Origin: JAFMDF01 sp965277445
GTDB lineage: Bacteria; Bacteroidota; Bacteroidia; Chitinophagales; Saprospiraceae
Reading direction: 5' to 3'
Assembly: GCA_965277445.1 (NCBI GenBank)
Contig: CBDICY010000034.1
Location: 68,329-132,328, forward strand
Length of the DNA: 64,000 nucleotides
In this document: piece after piece, positions 7,365 to 16,378 of the stretch
Numbering within the stretch: position 1 is the first letter of the stretch
Layout of the letters: each line of letters starts with the position of its first letter
Program-made: the position numbers and the translations under genes
Notes under the pieces: generated by a model
What the model was told of the DNA's origin: nothing
The model's database searches: none
The model's input: the letters and a program-made list of their open reading frames with translations, nothing else

Positions 7365-7867
7365 GGTTATTAAAATTAATTCTGTTGGGTGGGGTAATCC
7401 TATTGTCCAATAAAATAGTGGGGCAAGAACATTTAGCAAGAACACTTTCAATTACGCCCGCAACGCCACTAAATGGAAAAGGATTTAACTTAACCATACA
7501 CTATCACTTGAATAGTTTTGATGAATTTAGAGGTGGTTTTATGATACATGATTATAGGCATTCTGATACTTTGAGATTAGCCACGAACCTACTTAGTTTG
7601 GATTATGTCAAAGGATTCAAATTCAAAAAGGAGCAACTCGCTACCTTCGGCTACTATTTGGGAATCGGGCTATTTACAGGAAAAGAACAACCACTACCAG
7701 ATAATCAGGCTAAACAAACTATTTTTGGGGTTCGCCCTTTTGTTGAATTAGAATGGGTAGCACTACCTCAATTAACGCTAATCAGTAGAGTCGGATACAC
7801 TTTTGCTTTTGCTGATAAAGCCAGTAAAAACCTAGAATTAGTTATTGGAACTAGGCTTTACTTTTAA
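7361..7867 (+). CDS. traO: TraO-like outer-membrane barrel protein
   Basis: This 168-residue protein has a signal peptide (LLKLILLGGVILLSNKIVGQ) and an alternating hydrophobic/aromatic pattern ending RVGYTFAF and LVIGTRLYF, a C-terminal strand typical of small outer-membrane barrels. Its place directly after traN with a 4-bp overlap, and its size, match TraO of Bacteroidetes conjugative elements. It probably sits in the outer membrane near the mating channel. The assignment rests mainly on order and size. Confidence 0.65.
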   Translation: MRLLKLILLGGVILLSNKIVGQEHLARTLSITPATPLNGKGFNLTIHYHLNSFDEFRGGFMIHDYRHSDTLRLATNLLSLDYVKGFKFKKEQLATFGYYLGIGLFTGKEQPLPDNQAKQTIFGVRPFVELEWVALPQLTLISRVGYTFAFADKASKNLELVIGTRLYF

Positions 7868-7924
7868 AGTCTTCGCTTTTTAGAACAACATTGAATCATT
7901 TTCAGGAAGGAATTACACATTCTT

Positions 7925-7944
7925 TACCCTGATACACTAATGCC
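7925..7944 (+). repeat. Left 20-bp direct repeat flanking the T9SS repeat protein
   Basis: TACCCTGATACACTAATGCC here and TACCCTGATATACCTATGCC at 9284-9303 agree at 17 of 20 positions and lie on both sides of the gene at 7995-9200. They may be shared promoter or terminator parts, or footprints of a cassette. Confidence 0.35.
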
Positions 7945-7994
7945 CTTTGGGTAATTTTTCAACCAATCCATTTCTGGATTTTTAAACGAAAAAA

Positions 7995-9200
7995 ATGAAC
8001 TACACACAACCATTTCAGCCTTTTTTATTCCTATTTGTTTTGATGTTTTTGGGTACTCCCCCCATCAATGCTCAAAACTATTTTTCTAATACTTGTGAAA
8101 ATTTAACCTTTCGTACCTCTTCCAATACCCTCCAAATATCAGGGTTAACTAATGGTTATAATAAAGTTGAAATTATTGGTGCGCCAACCGATTGGAAAAT
8201 CGTGGAAGTTTGCACTTACTGCGATTCCGAACAACTCATCCCTAATCTCGCCGATGGAGATTACACCGTTAAGGTTAATATGAATACCCAAACTGGTGGT
8301 TACTGCTATCGGGAAGAAAAAATTTCAATTAATGCTAACGATGGCCCTCCAGCAACAAGCATTATTGGTGAACTTAATTGTCAAAACTTAACCTTCTTCG
8401 GTGGGTATAATCAAATTGAATTAAGTGGACTGACTGCCCATTATAACAAAGTCCAAATTATAGGACAACCTACCAACTGGCAGGTCCAAACACTTTGCGA
8501 TGGCAATTGCTTAGAATATCAATTGAGTGAATATCTTCCTGCGGGTAGCTATACCGTTAAGGTCAACCAAAAAGATAGAAACGGCAGACATTGTTATCAG
8601 GAGGAAAAAATTACGGTGCAAGAATCCGATGGCACACCAAATCAATTACCCACAGAAAATGATATTAGTTGTGACTTCCTTACTTTCCGAGGTTCATCAG
8701 GTCAAATTTACATTGATGGCTTAACTGCTTTTCACAATAAAGTAGAGTACATAGGAGTAGGTACCAATTGGCGAGTCATCACGCTTTGTGACGGGGATTG
8801 CTATTCGGATGAACGTATTTTTGATTTACCAGAGGGGTACTACAAGGTAAAGGTTAATCAACGGGGAATTGATGGTAGCTACTGTTATAGGGAGAATTTA
8901 GTTCAGGTTTATCGAAGTAGTACCAATCGAAACAGTTTAGCTCATCAAGATGGACTAGTATTATATCCAAATCCCGTTAGAAAAAAATTGAACTTAACGC
9001 TGAGTAGTTTTGAAGAACCTGTTGAACTAAAAATTTACAATGCTTTTGGACATTTGGTAAAAACAATTCCAAAACAAACTATTGGTGACAATACCTCGAT
9101 TGATTTGACTAGTTTTGAAAATGGACTTTATCTACTTTCCATTTTTAGGGGCAATTCAAAAGTTGTTAGCAAACGTTTTCTAGTAGAACATTTGAGGTAA
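7995..9200 (+). CDS. Secreted triple-repeat protein with T9SS type A sorting domain
   Basis: This 401-residue protein has a signal peptide (FLFLFVLMFLGTPPINAQ), then three repeats of about 95 residues starting near residues 33, 126 and 221. Each repeat holds a C..LTF motif, (S/D)GLT..(Y/H)NKV, TNW or TDW, C(D/T)..C and (Y)(T/K)VKVN, followed by a C-terminal Cys-Tyr pair, so conserved cysteines are likely disulphide-bonded. The last 75 or so residues (LVLYPNPVRKKLNLTL to the end, with FENGLYLLSI) form a type A T9SS sorting domain. The protein should be exported through the type IX system to the cell surface. Next to traO it may act as a surface adhesin or exclusion factor in mating; that role is inferred only from position. 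Confidence 0.75.
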   Translation: MNYTQPFQPFLFLFVLMFLGTPPINAQNYFSNTCENLTFRTSSNTLQISGLTNGYNKVEIIGAPTDWKIVEVCTYCDSEQLIPNLADGDYTVKVNMNTQTGGYCYREEKISINANDGPPATSIIGELNCQNLTFFGGYNQIELSGLTAHYNKVQIIGQPTNWQVQTLCDGNCLEYQLSEYLPAGSYTVKVNQKDRNGRHCYQEEKITVQESDGTPNQLPTENDISCDFLTFRGSSGQIYIDGLTAFHNKVEYIGVGTNWRVITLCDGDCYSDERIFDLPEGYYKVKVNQRGIDGSYCYRENLVQVYRSSTNRNSLAHQDGLVLYPNPVRKKLNLTLSSFEEPVELKIYNAFGHLVKTIPKQTIGDNTSIDLTSFENGLYLLSIFRGNSKVVSKRFLVEHLR

Positions 9201-9219
9201 CAATAAGCGTCGTTTGTAA

Positions 9220-9328
9220 AAAACTTGGCGGCTTAAATATCATACTCATAGCGTACTTAAAAAGATTTGGTAGCAACCAGTACTACCCTGATATACCTAT
9301 GCCTTAATTTCGTCGCCAAGTTTTCTTT
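9220..9328 (+). terminator. Terminator-like dyad closing the transfer region
   Basis: AAAACTTGGCG (9220-9230) pairs with CGCCAAGTTTT (9314-9324), followed by CTTTTT. The loop is large (about 83 nt) and contains the 20-bp direct repeat copy at 9284-9303. It lies just after the T9SS protein and before the replication origin, so it probably ends the tra transcript. Confidence 0.45.
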
Positions 9329-9514
9329 TTCTATGAATTCAATTGAATTCATTACCGATACTAAAAGTAGTATTTGGTCTTAAAAAATTGATTTAAAACG
9401 TCCTTTTTTAAGACTTTTTAAGTCTTCTTTTAGTCTTGTATATTTTGCAAGCAAATTTTAAAAGGCAAAATTACGAGTCATAAAATACTAATAATCAGCA
9501 AATTAAACCCTATA

Positions 9515-9699
9515 TGTGTACATAAACAGGACTAGTGATATGAGTACATGTTCAGGACTAATTTTAAGCCTTATGTGTACACAAACAGGACTACAAACAC
9601 CCTAAATGGGTACACAAACAGGGTCATACGGGTACAAGTTCAGGACTAAGGGGTACACAAACAGGATTCAAAAACCAATATGAGTACATGTTCAGGACG
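9515..9699 (+). other. Iteron array, replication origin 1
   Basis: Seven 19-bp direct repeats with core GTACA-N4-CAGGA start at 9515, 9541, 9574, 9607, 9629, 9650 and 9681. Two subtypes occur: GTACACAAACAGGACT-like (copies 1, 3, 4 and 6) and GTACATGTTCAGGACT-like (copies 2, 5 and 7). All point the same way and lie directly upstream of a Rep_3-type initiator, the usual layout of an iteron-controlled origin. The AT-rich stretch 9345-9500 upstream could be the unwinding region. Confidence 0.85.
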
Positions 9700-9734
9700 T
9701 TACTCATTATTCACTTCAAAAAATTCAAACAACT

Positions 9735-10955
9735 ATGTCAGCACCATTCAATACCAATATTGCCCGCATGGATAACCGATTCGTTTTTCATGCTCGTTAT
9801 AATCTAAGTGCCAAAGAGGCCAAAATTATTCTCTTCTTAATTTCTAGAATTGACCCACTTCGACAGCAAAACCTCATCGAACAGACTATTTCGGTCAAAG
9901 AACTGGAAAGCTTCCTCAAAAAAGATGCTAAACGTTGGGGTAGTTTTTACAAGGAATTGCGCTTAATCCGAGATAGTTTGGTTAGAAAAGGGATATATAT
10001 TCCCACAGAAATTCAAATAGAAGGAAAGCATTTTGATGGTTACATCAACTGGTTTCAAGAAATTATGCCTGTTTATGATGAAGCAGGGAATATTGCCCTA
10101 CGATTTTTATTTGCACAATCCTTGCAGCCATTTTTGCTCAATTTAAAGCAATATGTGGCAATTAACTTGGAAGAGGTCATTGCCTTAAAATCCTCTTTCT
10201 CCATCCGTATCTTTCAAATATTTCGAGCCTATCGGGATAAATTTGCCAAACATCAACAAAAATCGAAAATCAAATATGAGTTAGACGACTTAAAAACACT
10301 TTTGGGTATTGCTAATAAATACCATGATTACCGAAATTTCAAAAAAAGAATACTCGATGGTATTTGTAAAGAAATCAATCAAAAAACCTCTTTGTCGGTC
10401 AACTATCATCCAATCAAAGAAGGACGACAAGTCAAAAGCATTCAATTTGAATTTTGGGAAAAACGCAAAGTTGTGGCCAATGCCAAAACTAGAACCGTGG
10501 TTCAAAAGCAACACTCCCCCATACAGACACCACCCACCTTATCGAAGCCAAGTAGCCAAAAAAAAACAGTAGAAGATTTGAGTTTCGCGGGTTTAAAAGC
10601 TTTTCAGCTATTGACTAGATATGGCGTAAAAATTCCATTAGCGCTAGATATGGTCGCTAAAGTTCAAGGTAGCGAAATCATTGGTTTCCAGGATTGGTAT
10701 TTTGAAGAGGTCATCCGAATCTTTGAATCTAAAACCAATCAAACGACTGCTGCTGCCAAGACGGGTACTTTAGTTAATTGGTTTTTGAAAAAACGAATTT
10801 TTGAACAGGGTGACCATTTTGCGGTGATTATGGAACGATTGCAGGGGCGGAAAAAGAAACTTCAAACCGAGCAAAATCAAATTTGGGACAATAGAATCAT
10901 AGCTAAAGGTATAACAGCAGAAACTTTCCGAAATTTGATTCAAACCAAACAATAG
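9735..10955 (+). CDS. rep: RepB/Rep_3-family plasmid replication initiator 1
   Basis: This 406-residue protein has the N-terminal part of Rep_3 initiators. It shows AKEAKIILFLISRIDP (first winged-helix region), then LRLIRDSLVRKGIYIP and FSIRIFQIFRAYRDKF, and a second winged-helix region near residues 180-240 ending QVKSIQFEFWEK. A C-terminal extension of about 160 residues, with the helical DWYFEEVIRIFESKTNQ, is beyond the core domain. It should bind the seven iterons 36 bp upstream, open the origin and recruit the host replisome, with copy number controlled by handcuffing as in other iteron plasmids. It is unlike the second initiator at 17051-18517 outside the common fold. Confidence 0.85.
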   Translation: MSAPFNTNIARMDNRFVFHARYNLSAKEAKIILFLISRIDPLRQQNLIEQTISVKELESFLKKDAKRWGSFYKELRLIRDSLVRKGIYIPTEIQIEGKHFDGYINWFQEIMPVYDEAGNIALRFLFAQSLQPFLLNLKQYVAINLEEVIALKSSFSIRIFQIFRAYRDKFAKHQQKSKIKYELDDLKTLLGIANKYHDYRNFKKRILDGICKEINQKTSLSVNYHPIKEGRQVKSIQFEFWEKRKVVANAKTRTVVQKQHSPIQTPPTLSKPSSQKKTVEDLSFAGLKAFQLLTRYGVKIPLALDMVAKVQGSEIIGFQDWYFEEVIRIFESKTNQTTAAAKTGTLVNWFLKKRIFEQGDHFAVIMERLQGRKKKLQTEQNQIWDNRIIAKGITAETFRNLIQTKQ

Positions 10956-10964
10956 GTGTTTATG

Positions 10965-11150
10965 TCATTCAAGAAGGTTGTTCTTAGGTGTAACAACCTT
11001 CAAACCTGTTTTCTTTTCAAATCGCTTAAGAGACTCGCCAGCTATTTCCCCTGCTTGTCTTGCTGCTCGTTCGTTTTCGCCATAACCTTTTGCGCCTGTT
11101 TTTTCAGAAATTTCTTTAGCAGATACTTCTGCTAGGATAATATAGACTAA
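10965..11150 (-). pseudogene. C-terminal fragment of a split BRO-family gene
   Basis: Read on the minus strand this fragment encodes ELVYIILAEVSAKEISEKTG, then NERAARQAGEIAGESLKRFE and a KKTGLKVV tail. This is the characteristic C-terminal segment of Bro-N/DinD-like proteins. Its N-terminal partner ends at NIRDNM near 16400. The two halves are about 5.2 kb apart and in the same orientation, separated by a group II intron and the transposon inside it. Start codon and RNA splice junction are not certain; about 35 bp between the intron's apparent 3' end and this block are unexplained. Confidence 0.75.
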
Positions 11151-11229
11151 TTCATAGGATAGGCAGCCAAAGCCGTGAACGCCAATATACATTGCTGTTT
11201 ATTTACTGTGACTTCAACAACCCTCCCCC

Positions 11230-11264
11230 GAACCACGCATGCACCTTTTCGATGCACGTGGCTC
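11230..11264 (-). ncRNA. Group II intron domain V
   Basis: On the minus strand GAGCCACG pairs with CGTGGTTC, enclosing TGCATC-GAAAA-GGTGCA and a 2-nt bulge. The AGC catalytic triad is present in the lower stem. This is the 34-35 nt domain V hairpin of bacterial group II introns, and it is followed by GGGGGAGGG, typical of the linker to domain VI. Confidence 0.85.
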
Positions 11265-11308
11265 TCCAGTATTAGTACGTTTTAGTCCTTCGTATTCGTC
11301 TATTTACG

Positions 11309-12732
11309 TTATTGGTATTTTATAATACCTAGATTCCCCATGATAATACCTGATAATTCTTTCAAATCAACACCGTCATATTTGCCGTTGTGGATTTTCC
11401 AATGACAGGAATGGCATACTGGAAGTTGTTTGCGATTGACAGCACCCATGACTTTTTCAAATCCTCGGTACTTAATCCCTTGTCTCTTAATATGTCGTAC
11501 ATGGTGAATCTGTACTCGGTCATCAGACCGACAGATGCAACAATTATATTCTCTTAGATAAGACTTTGTGTCGCCCAATCCTTTAAAAAATATAGCGTTC
11601 CAGTTTAACTTCACGTCTGCTTTGAAAGCATTTGCATCCCTTCTTAGCTTAGAAGTTAAAGTGATTGTAACGACTTTTTTTTCTATCACCCCTCCATAAT
11701 TTGATAGGCTTTCCATACTTCTTAAGTATTCCTCTCACGCTGGACTTATATTTAGAAGCAAGTGTTCTAGCGCATGATAGTCCTAGAAGATGATTAATTC
11801 TATTAAGTCCTTTTATATTGTGTACGAATCTATAGTAGTTGTTAATTCCATTTATGATGCTTTGATAGTACAGTCCTATCTCATAATCATCTCGTCCTAT
11901 TATTAATCCAAGATGAGTTGCGTCATATCCAGCTTTTGTTTTCTTGAGCAGTCCCTTGTGATATAATCTGGTTAGGATTTTATCCGTTGGGAATACAAAA
12001 GTAATCATAGCTTTAGGAACTACCCGTTTCCGTACATTAATACTATTCACCTTTACATACTTATATCTTATCTGTTTAGGTTTAACGAAAACCACATTAA
12101 TACCTAGATATTCATGCGGCTGGTCGTAACTTCTTGATAAATATGATTTGGTCGTATTCCATTCCAGCTTTAATGTCTCTTTGAAAAATTTTAAACACTC
12201 GTCATAGACATATTTTGCTTGGGTAATATTACCTTTGATACCTAATATCCAGTCATCTGCATACCTTGTGTACCTTAAACCAAATAAGTTCTTTTCCACG
12301 TCGTAGAATTTCACAGAATCAGTCTTATCTTGCATTGACTTTGAGCGTTTCAACATAAGTAAATTTGCTCGATAGTCGTTAGACCCCTTTTCTGACGTCT
12401 TTAACGCTTTGCGATATTTAGCCATCCTCTTTTCATTCCTTGCATAGAAGCGATTGGTTTTTGGTTTCAAGAAGTGTTTAGCCCTAAGTGATTCGATAAA
12501 CATATCAAATTCATGGAGGTAAATATTAGCTAAGACGGGAGAAGCAATACCTCCTTGCGGTGTACCTTGGTAAGTTTTGTAAAACTTATATTTTCTTCTT
12601 CCGATGAACGTTTTACCGTTTTCATCCTCTACTAATATTCCTGCTCTTAGGAATTTCCAAATCAAGTTCAAGAATCTTTCGTCCTTAATCCTTTTTCGTA
12701 AGATATTAATCAATGTATGATGGTCCACGTTG
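11309..12732 (-). pseudogene. Group II intron-encoded protein, catalytic RT to HNH portion
   Basis: The frame enters from the transposon junction as FDNVDHHTLINIL. It contains YQGTPQGGIASPVLANIYLH (RT domain 4) and the catalytic YADD box, then maturase-type sequence. At an A8 run (minus strand, 11675-11682) the frame stops matching: the upstream frame ends in NHFNF, while the downstream frame continues as KKVVTITLTS into an HNH endonuclease domain (CCICRSDDRVQIHHVRHIKR ... CHSCHWKIHNGKYDG). The protein is therefore broken twice, by the transposon and by this one-base shift, unless slippage at the A-run restores it. It would otherwise provide splicing and target-primed retrohoming. Confidence 0.8.
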
Positions 12733-12775
12733 TCAAACGAACAGTAAACTTAATACCCCCTTCGACAACCCAACT

Positions 12776-13108
12776 TTGGAGGAACTACCAAAGGAAGAAG
12801 TAGAGATAACTAATCCTACCCATCCGCTATTCGGACAAATTTTTCCAATTATTTCAGTAAGCAGCCCACCTATTGGTGAAGCTCATGTATTTATTGAGTA
12901 TCGAGTGTTTATCATGCTAAAAATTCCAATATCGGCAACCAACTTAGGAACAGCTCCTTTTACATTATCTACCAAATTGTCCTTATCCTCCTTGAAAGAA
13001 ATAATCAAATTATTTAAGGAGACTAAGGAACTATGCCACATCGACCTAAAGGAATCTTCCAAAACTTACCAAAACCCCTCCAAGCAGAAATCAAGGAGGA
13101 AATCGTAA
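12776..13108 (+). CDS. First small ORF of the serine-recombinase element
   Basis: The open frame extends back to 12713 through the left junction, so the true start is unclear; TTG 12776 is the first plausible codon inside the element. The protein carries THPLFGQIFPIISVSSPP and HVFIEYRVFIMLKIPISATN. This resembles a small companion protein that I recall seeing with this kind of large-recombinase element, but its function is not known to me. It overlaps the next ORF (13033). The lysine-rich tail suggests nucleic-acid contact, which is only a guess. Confidence 0.55.
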   Translation: MEELPKEEVEITNPTHPLFGQIFPIISVSSPPIGEAHVFIEYRVFIMLKIPISATNLGTAPFTLSTKLSLSSLKEIIKLFKETKELCHIDLKESSKTYQNPSKQKSRRKS

Positions 13109-13296
13109 ACCTATTTCAACAAATCATTTATGACTACATCACAAAACATTCAGGCACATCACCTGAACCGAAAAGCAATCATTTATATTCGGCAATCCAG
13201 CCCAAATCAAGTAATAAACAATCAGGAGAGCCTTCGCCTTCAGTACGGACTAAAAGAAAGAGCCATAAATCTGGGCTGGCAGGAAAGAAGCATTGA
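13033..13296 (+). CDS. Second small ORF of the serine-recombinase element
   Basis: This 87-residue frame begins MPHRPKGIFQNLPKPLQAEI and continues with a helical EEIVNLFQQIIYDYI. The part before 13130 reads as a real coding region. The remainder overlaps the recombinase start in another frame and is low-complexity and basic. Translational coupling to the recombinase is likely. No family is recognised; the element's three-ORF layout is the main support. Confidence 0.45.
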   Translation: MPHRPKGIFQNLPKPLQAEIKEEIVNLFQQIIYDYITKHSGTSPEPKSNHLYSAIQPKSSNKQSGEPSPSVRTKRKSHKSGLAGKKH

Positions 13297-15175
13297 AATT
13301 ATTGATGCTGACCTTGGAGTATCAGGAGCAAGTGCCCATCATCGCAAAGGATTTAAAGATATGTTAAGCAAAGTAGCACTAGGAGAAATTGGAATCATTT
13401 TATCTGTTGAGGTCACTCGTTTGAGCCGTAATTGTTCTGACTGGTATCCACTACTAGATATTTGTGGCTACAGTAAATGTTTAATTGCTGATAATGATGG
13501 TATTTACGATCCTGGTACACCTAATGGTCGACTTTTACTTGGTCTAAAAGGACAACTATCTGAATTAGAGCTATATACGATAAAAAGTCGAATGACTGCA
13601 GGTTTAATTAATAAAGCTAAACGTGGAGAGTTGGCACTTAAACTTCCTACTGGATTGGTTCGAGATGAACAAGGCGTAGTTAGTAAAGACCCAAATCTAG
13701 AAGTTCAAAGTCGATTAGATTTATTGTTTGCGACTTTTCTGCGGCTAGGTTCAGCGGCTAAAGTTGTCCGATATTTCAATGAACATCATTTTGAATTACC
13801 TCGTCGAAATAACCACGGGGATTTGGTTTGGAAAAGACCTGCTGTTAGTGCAATCTTATCGACACTAAAGAACCCTGCTTATACAGGCACTTTTGTCTAT
13901 GGTCGTCGCCAATATCTTGCTCAAAAGGCAGATAAATATAAAAAAGCACAAATACCTCTTCCTATAGACCAATGGAAAATAGTGGTCAAGGATAAGTATC
14001 CAGCATATATTAGTTGGGACACCTTCCTAAAAATACAGGCAAAACTAAAAGATAATTATGCGGAATATGACCGTAATAAATCAAGAGGTATTCCTCGTCC
14101 CGGTGCGGTGTTACTTCATGGTATCATTTACTGTGGGAAATGTGGTCATAAAATGCAAGTGCAATATAGTGGTGGCAACCAATATCTTTGTAATCACTTG
14201 TCTCAGCAGTATCTAATACCAGTTTGCCAACGTTTCCGAGCAGACCCTGTAGATGCCAAAGTTGTTGAAAATTTCTTTGAAGCACTTTCTTCAGTAGAAA
14301 TTGATGCTTATGCTCGTGTCCTAGGTAAGCTAAAAACTACAGAAAAAGAAACTCAACTAGCCGAGCAGCAACAAATACAACGACTTAGTTATCAGGCAAA
14401 TTTGGCTCAACGACAATATCAAAAAGTTGACCCCGACAACCGCTTAGTTGCAGCAGAGCTGGAAGCCCGATGGGAACAAAGTTTAAGAGACCTTAAACAT
14501 GCCCAGCAAGTCATAGAAAAAAACAAACCAATCGTCGAACAATTTCAATTACCGAAAGAGTTGATTCAAACATTTAAGGCAATTGGGCAACATTTACCTG
14601 AAATTTGGAAAGACCCTCATTTACTTACAACCACTAAAAAAGAATTATTACGTTCTTTAATTGAGAAGGTAGTTGTTAATCGAGTTAAAAGAGACCAAAT
14701 ACAAATCCGAACTGTGTGGAAAGGAGGCGCAAGTACGACTAACCTTATTAATATTAATGTTGGTTCTTTTGCTGACCTTTCTAATGCAAAGGAAATGGAA
14801 GATCAAATAGTCAACCTGGCAGAAAAAGGAATATCTGACCAGCAAATTGCACTCAAACTTACTCAGCAAGGATACCGTTCTCCTATGAAGGAAACAGTAT
14901 TAACTAGCACCGTAAGAACAATTCGTTTAAAACATCGAATCTTAATAAATCCCAGCCAATCTCATCCTCGTAAGGTTGCTGGATATTTAACCGTTAGTCA
15001 ATTGACCAAAAAATTGCAAGTTCGTAATTATTGGATTTATGATCGGATAAATAACCAATCCATTCAAATTTCAAAAAACACAGAGACAGGAGGGTATTTA
15101 TTCCCCGACACACTCCAAACTATCGAAAAGTTATTAAAAATTAAGGCTGGAACGGTAGAAAATGTACAATTTTAA
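13130..15175 (+). CDS. Large serine recombinase (transposase) of the inserted element
   Basis: This 681-residue protein starts with a resolvase catalytic domain: AIIYIRQSS with the nucleophile serine at 23 or 24, then VTRLSRNCSDWYPLLDICG and LKGQLSELELYTIKSRM. A 'recombinase' domain follows near residues 190-300 (RRNNHGDLVWKRPAVSAILS, NPAYTGTFVYGRRQY). Next is a zinc ribbon near residues 330-360 (IIYCGKCGHKM and YLCNHL) and a long coiled coil. The C-terminal 150 residues include an added helix-turn-helix-like part. It should catalyse site-specific strand exchange through a 2-bp staggered cut, in agreement with the TC core seen at both ends. It appears intact, so the insertion may be recent. 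Confidence 0.85.
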   Translation: MTTSQNIQAHHLNRKAIIYIRQSSPNQVINNQESLRLQYGLKERAINLGWQERSIEIIDADLGVSGASAHHRKGFKDMLSKVALGEIGIILSVEVTRLSRNCSDWYPLLDICGYSKCLIADNDGIYDPGTPNGRLLLGLKGQLSELELYTIKSRMTAGLINKAKRGELALKLPTGLVRDEQGVVSKDPNLEVQSRLDLLFATFLRLGSAAKVVRYFNEHHFELPRRNNHGDLVWKRPAVSAILSTLKNPAYTGTFVYGRRQYLAQKADKYKKAQIPLPIDQWKIVVKDKYPAYISWDTFLKIQAKLKDNYAEYDRNKSRGIPRPGAVLLHGIIYCGKCGHKMQVQYSGGNQYLCNHLSQQYLIPVCQRFRADPVDAKVVENFFEALSSVEIDAYARVLGKLKTTEKETQLAEQQQIQRLSYQANLAQRQYQKVDPDNRLVAAELEARWEQSLRDLKHAQQVIEKNKPIVEQFQLPKELIQTFKAIGQHLPEIWKDPHLLTTTKKELLRSLIEKVVVNRVKRDQIQIRTVWKGGASTTNLININVGSFADLSNAKEMEDQIVNLAEKGISDQQIALKLTQQGYRSPMKETVLTSTVRTIRLKHRILINPSQSHPRKVAGYLTVSQLTKKLQVRNYWIYDRINNQSIQISKNTETGGYLFPDTLQTIEKLLKIKAGTVENVQF

Positions 15176-15201
15176 CTACCTTCCATTATTATTTAACCCT
15201 A

Positions 15202-15220
15202 CCCATACTCAAAATATGGG
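15202..15220 (+). terminator. Hairpin after the serine recombinase
   Basis: CCCATA (15202-15207) pairs with TATGGG (15215-15220) across a CTCAAAA loop, 26 bp after the recombinase stop and about 28 bp before the right end. Weak T-rich text follows. It is a likely terminator that limits read-through into the disrupted RT gene. Confidence 0.4.
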
Positions 15221-15249
15221 TTATAGAATATGCATCAAGATGCCTAATC

Positions 15250-15762
15250 GAAAAATCCTTTAATGTCAGCCTTTATCACATAGTTAACACCGCTAAAGTG
15301 TTCTTTCATCATTTTTAAAGCTGTATGACAACTTCTTCCTTGACGAAATCCATGTGATTCATTAATGAAAGTAGGTTTATAAGGATTGTCATAGATACAT
15401 TCTAATATGCGAGTAACGCATTGTTGTACCAGTTTTTCCTCAAAATCTGGTAGACCAAGAGGACGCACCCCTCCATTAGGCTTTAAAATGTAGGATCTTC
15501 TACAAGGTCGAGGATTGAAAGAACCATTACGCAATTGGTTAATAATCTTTCCAATCTTAGGCATTGTAATTCCATCTACACTCGTTTTAGCTGACCCTTT
15601 GGTGGATAATCCAGCGTTAGGTCTAATGGATTCATAAGCCATTATAAACATCTCTTCGTTGTATAGCATTCTATACAAGTCTTTGTTAACGTAATTAGAA
15701 TTGCGATTACGCTTTGCTAATCCGTCTAACTTCATTTTAACTTTATTAATGGCATTCACCAT
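15250..15762 (-). pseudogene. Group II intron-encoded protein, N-terminal RT portion
   Basis: The minus-strand frame encodes the first 170 or so residues of a group II reverse transcriptase: DGITMPKIGKIINQLRNGSF, PRRSYILKPNGGVRPLGLP-like RT-1 sequence (here PCRRSYILKPNGGVRPLGLP), HGFRQGRSCHTAL (RT-2a) and VIKADIKGFFD (RT-3, first catalytic Asp). It ends in a TAG supplied by the transposon end. The rest of the protein continues at 12732 on the other side of the insertion. The upstream 500 bases to 16300 are the ribozyme's 5' domains and carry no gene. Confidence 0.85.
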
Positions 15763-16378
15763 AAGTTAAACTTATTTAGTTAGAAGATGATACCATTTAA
15801 AAATGGCATCTAATACCTGCTCCACTTCCCCTACTCGGATGACCTAATCAATGATGGTCTTCCAAGTTAACAACACACATTACAGTCTGTCTATGCTGAA
15901 CTCATTACAAGTCAACCTTGGGTACTATTAGAACTCTGTTACCATATTCCATTACAGAACTTAGGCAATCCCGTGTTTATACATTTTTCCGTTGGTTTCC
16001 ACTTAGGTATCTGCTTAGGTCGTTTACATCCTTTCTTTGGAGTTCTGGAATCGTATTAGCTTAGGTAGGGAACCATGGAATCCCTAACTATACAATTCAT
16101 AACGGTCTTACACCCGCTTTCCGTTATCGTCATGTCTTTACGCAGATTTGACCACAGATTCAACATATTTAGCTTTACCATATAGAAACATAGCTCGATG
16201 CTGCTAACCTTATCGGGTTCATAGTTTGACAGCACCTTTACTGACATGCTACACTCACGCCTCTATTTCTAGAGGTCGCTAAGTCAGTTACTTTACACAT
16301 ATCAAAGAACATTCTAACAGATAATTCCGTCCGAATCATTCCTAAAGAATGAACTAATTTTGCTAAAATGCGGCTGCT

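Larger units (their letters stand above)
12733..15249 (+). mobile_element. Serine-recombinase transposon with TC crossover, inserted in the RT gene
   Basis: The left junction is CCACGTTG-TC-AAACGAAC (TC at 12733-12734) and the right junction is GATGCCTAA-TC-GAAAAATCC (TC at 15248-15249). Joining the outer flanks at one TC restores an uninterrupted RT reading frame (minus strand GFFDNVDH, matching the conserved FFDN(I/V)DH of group II RTs). This gives an element of 2515 bp with a 2-bp core, as expected for a serine recombinase. It carries two small ORFs and the recombinase, all on the + strand, and a hairpin terminator. Confidence 0.85.
11191..16300 (-). mobile_element. Group II intron, itself interrupted by a serine-recombinase element
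   Basis: On the minus strand the order is a 5' ribozyme part (about 16300-15780, with paired blocks such as CCTCT/AGAGG), a reverse-transcriptase ORF in two pieces, then domain V (11230-11264) and a short domain VI ending near 11191. Without the 2515-bp insertion at 12733-15249 it is about 2.6 kb, normal for a bacterial group II intron. The 3' end is placed after AGCAAT. The 5' end is only approximate: a GTGTAAAG near 16297 or a GTGCG about 100 bp further upstream could be the start. The intron sits inside a BRO-family gene, in sense orientation. Confidence 0.75.
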
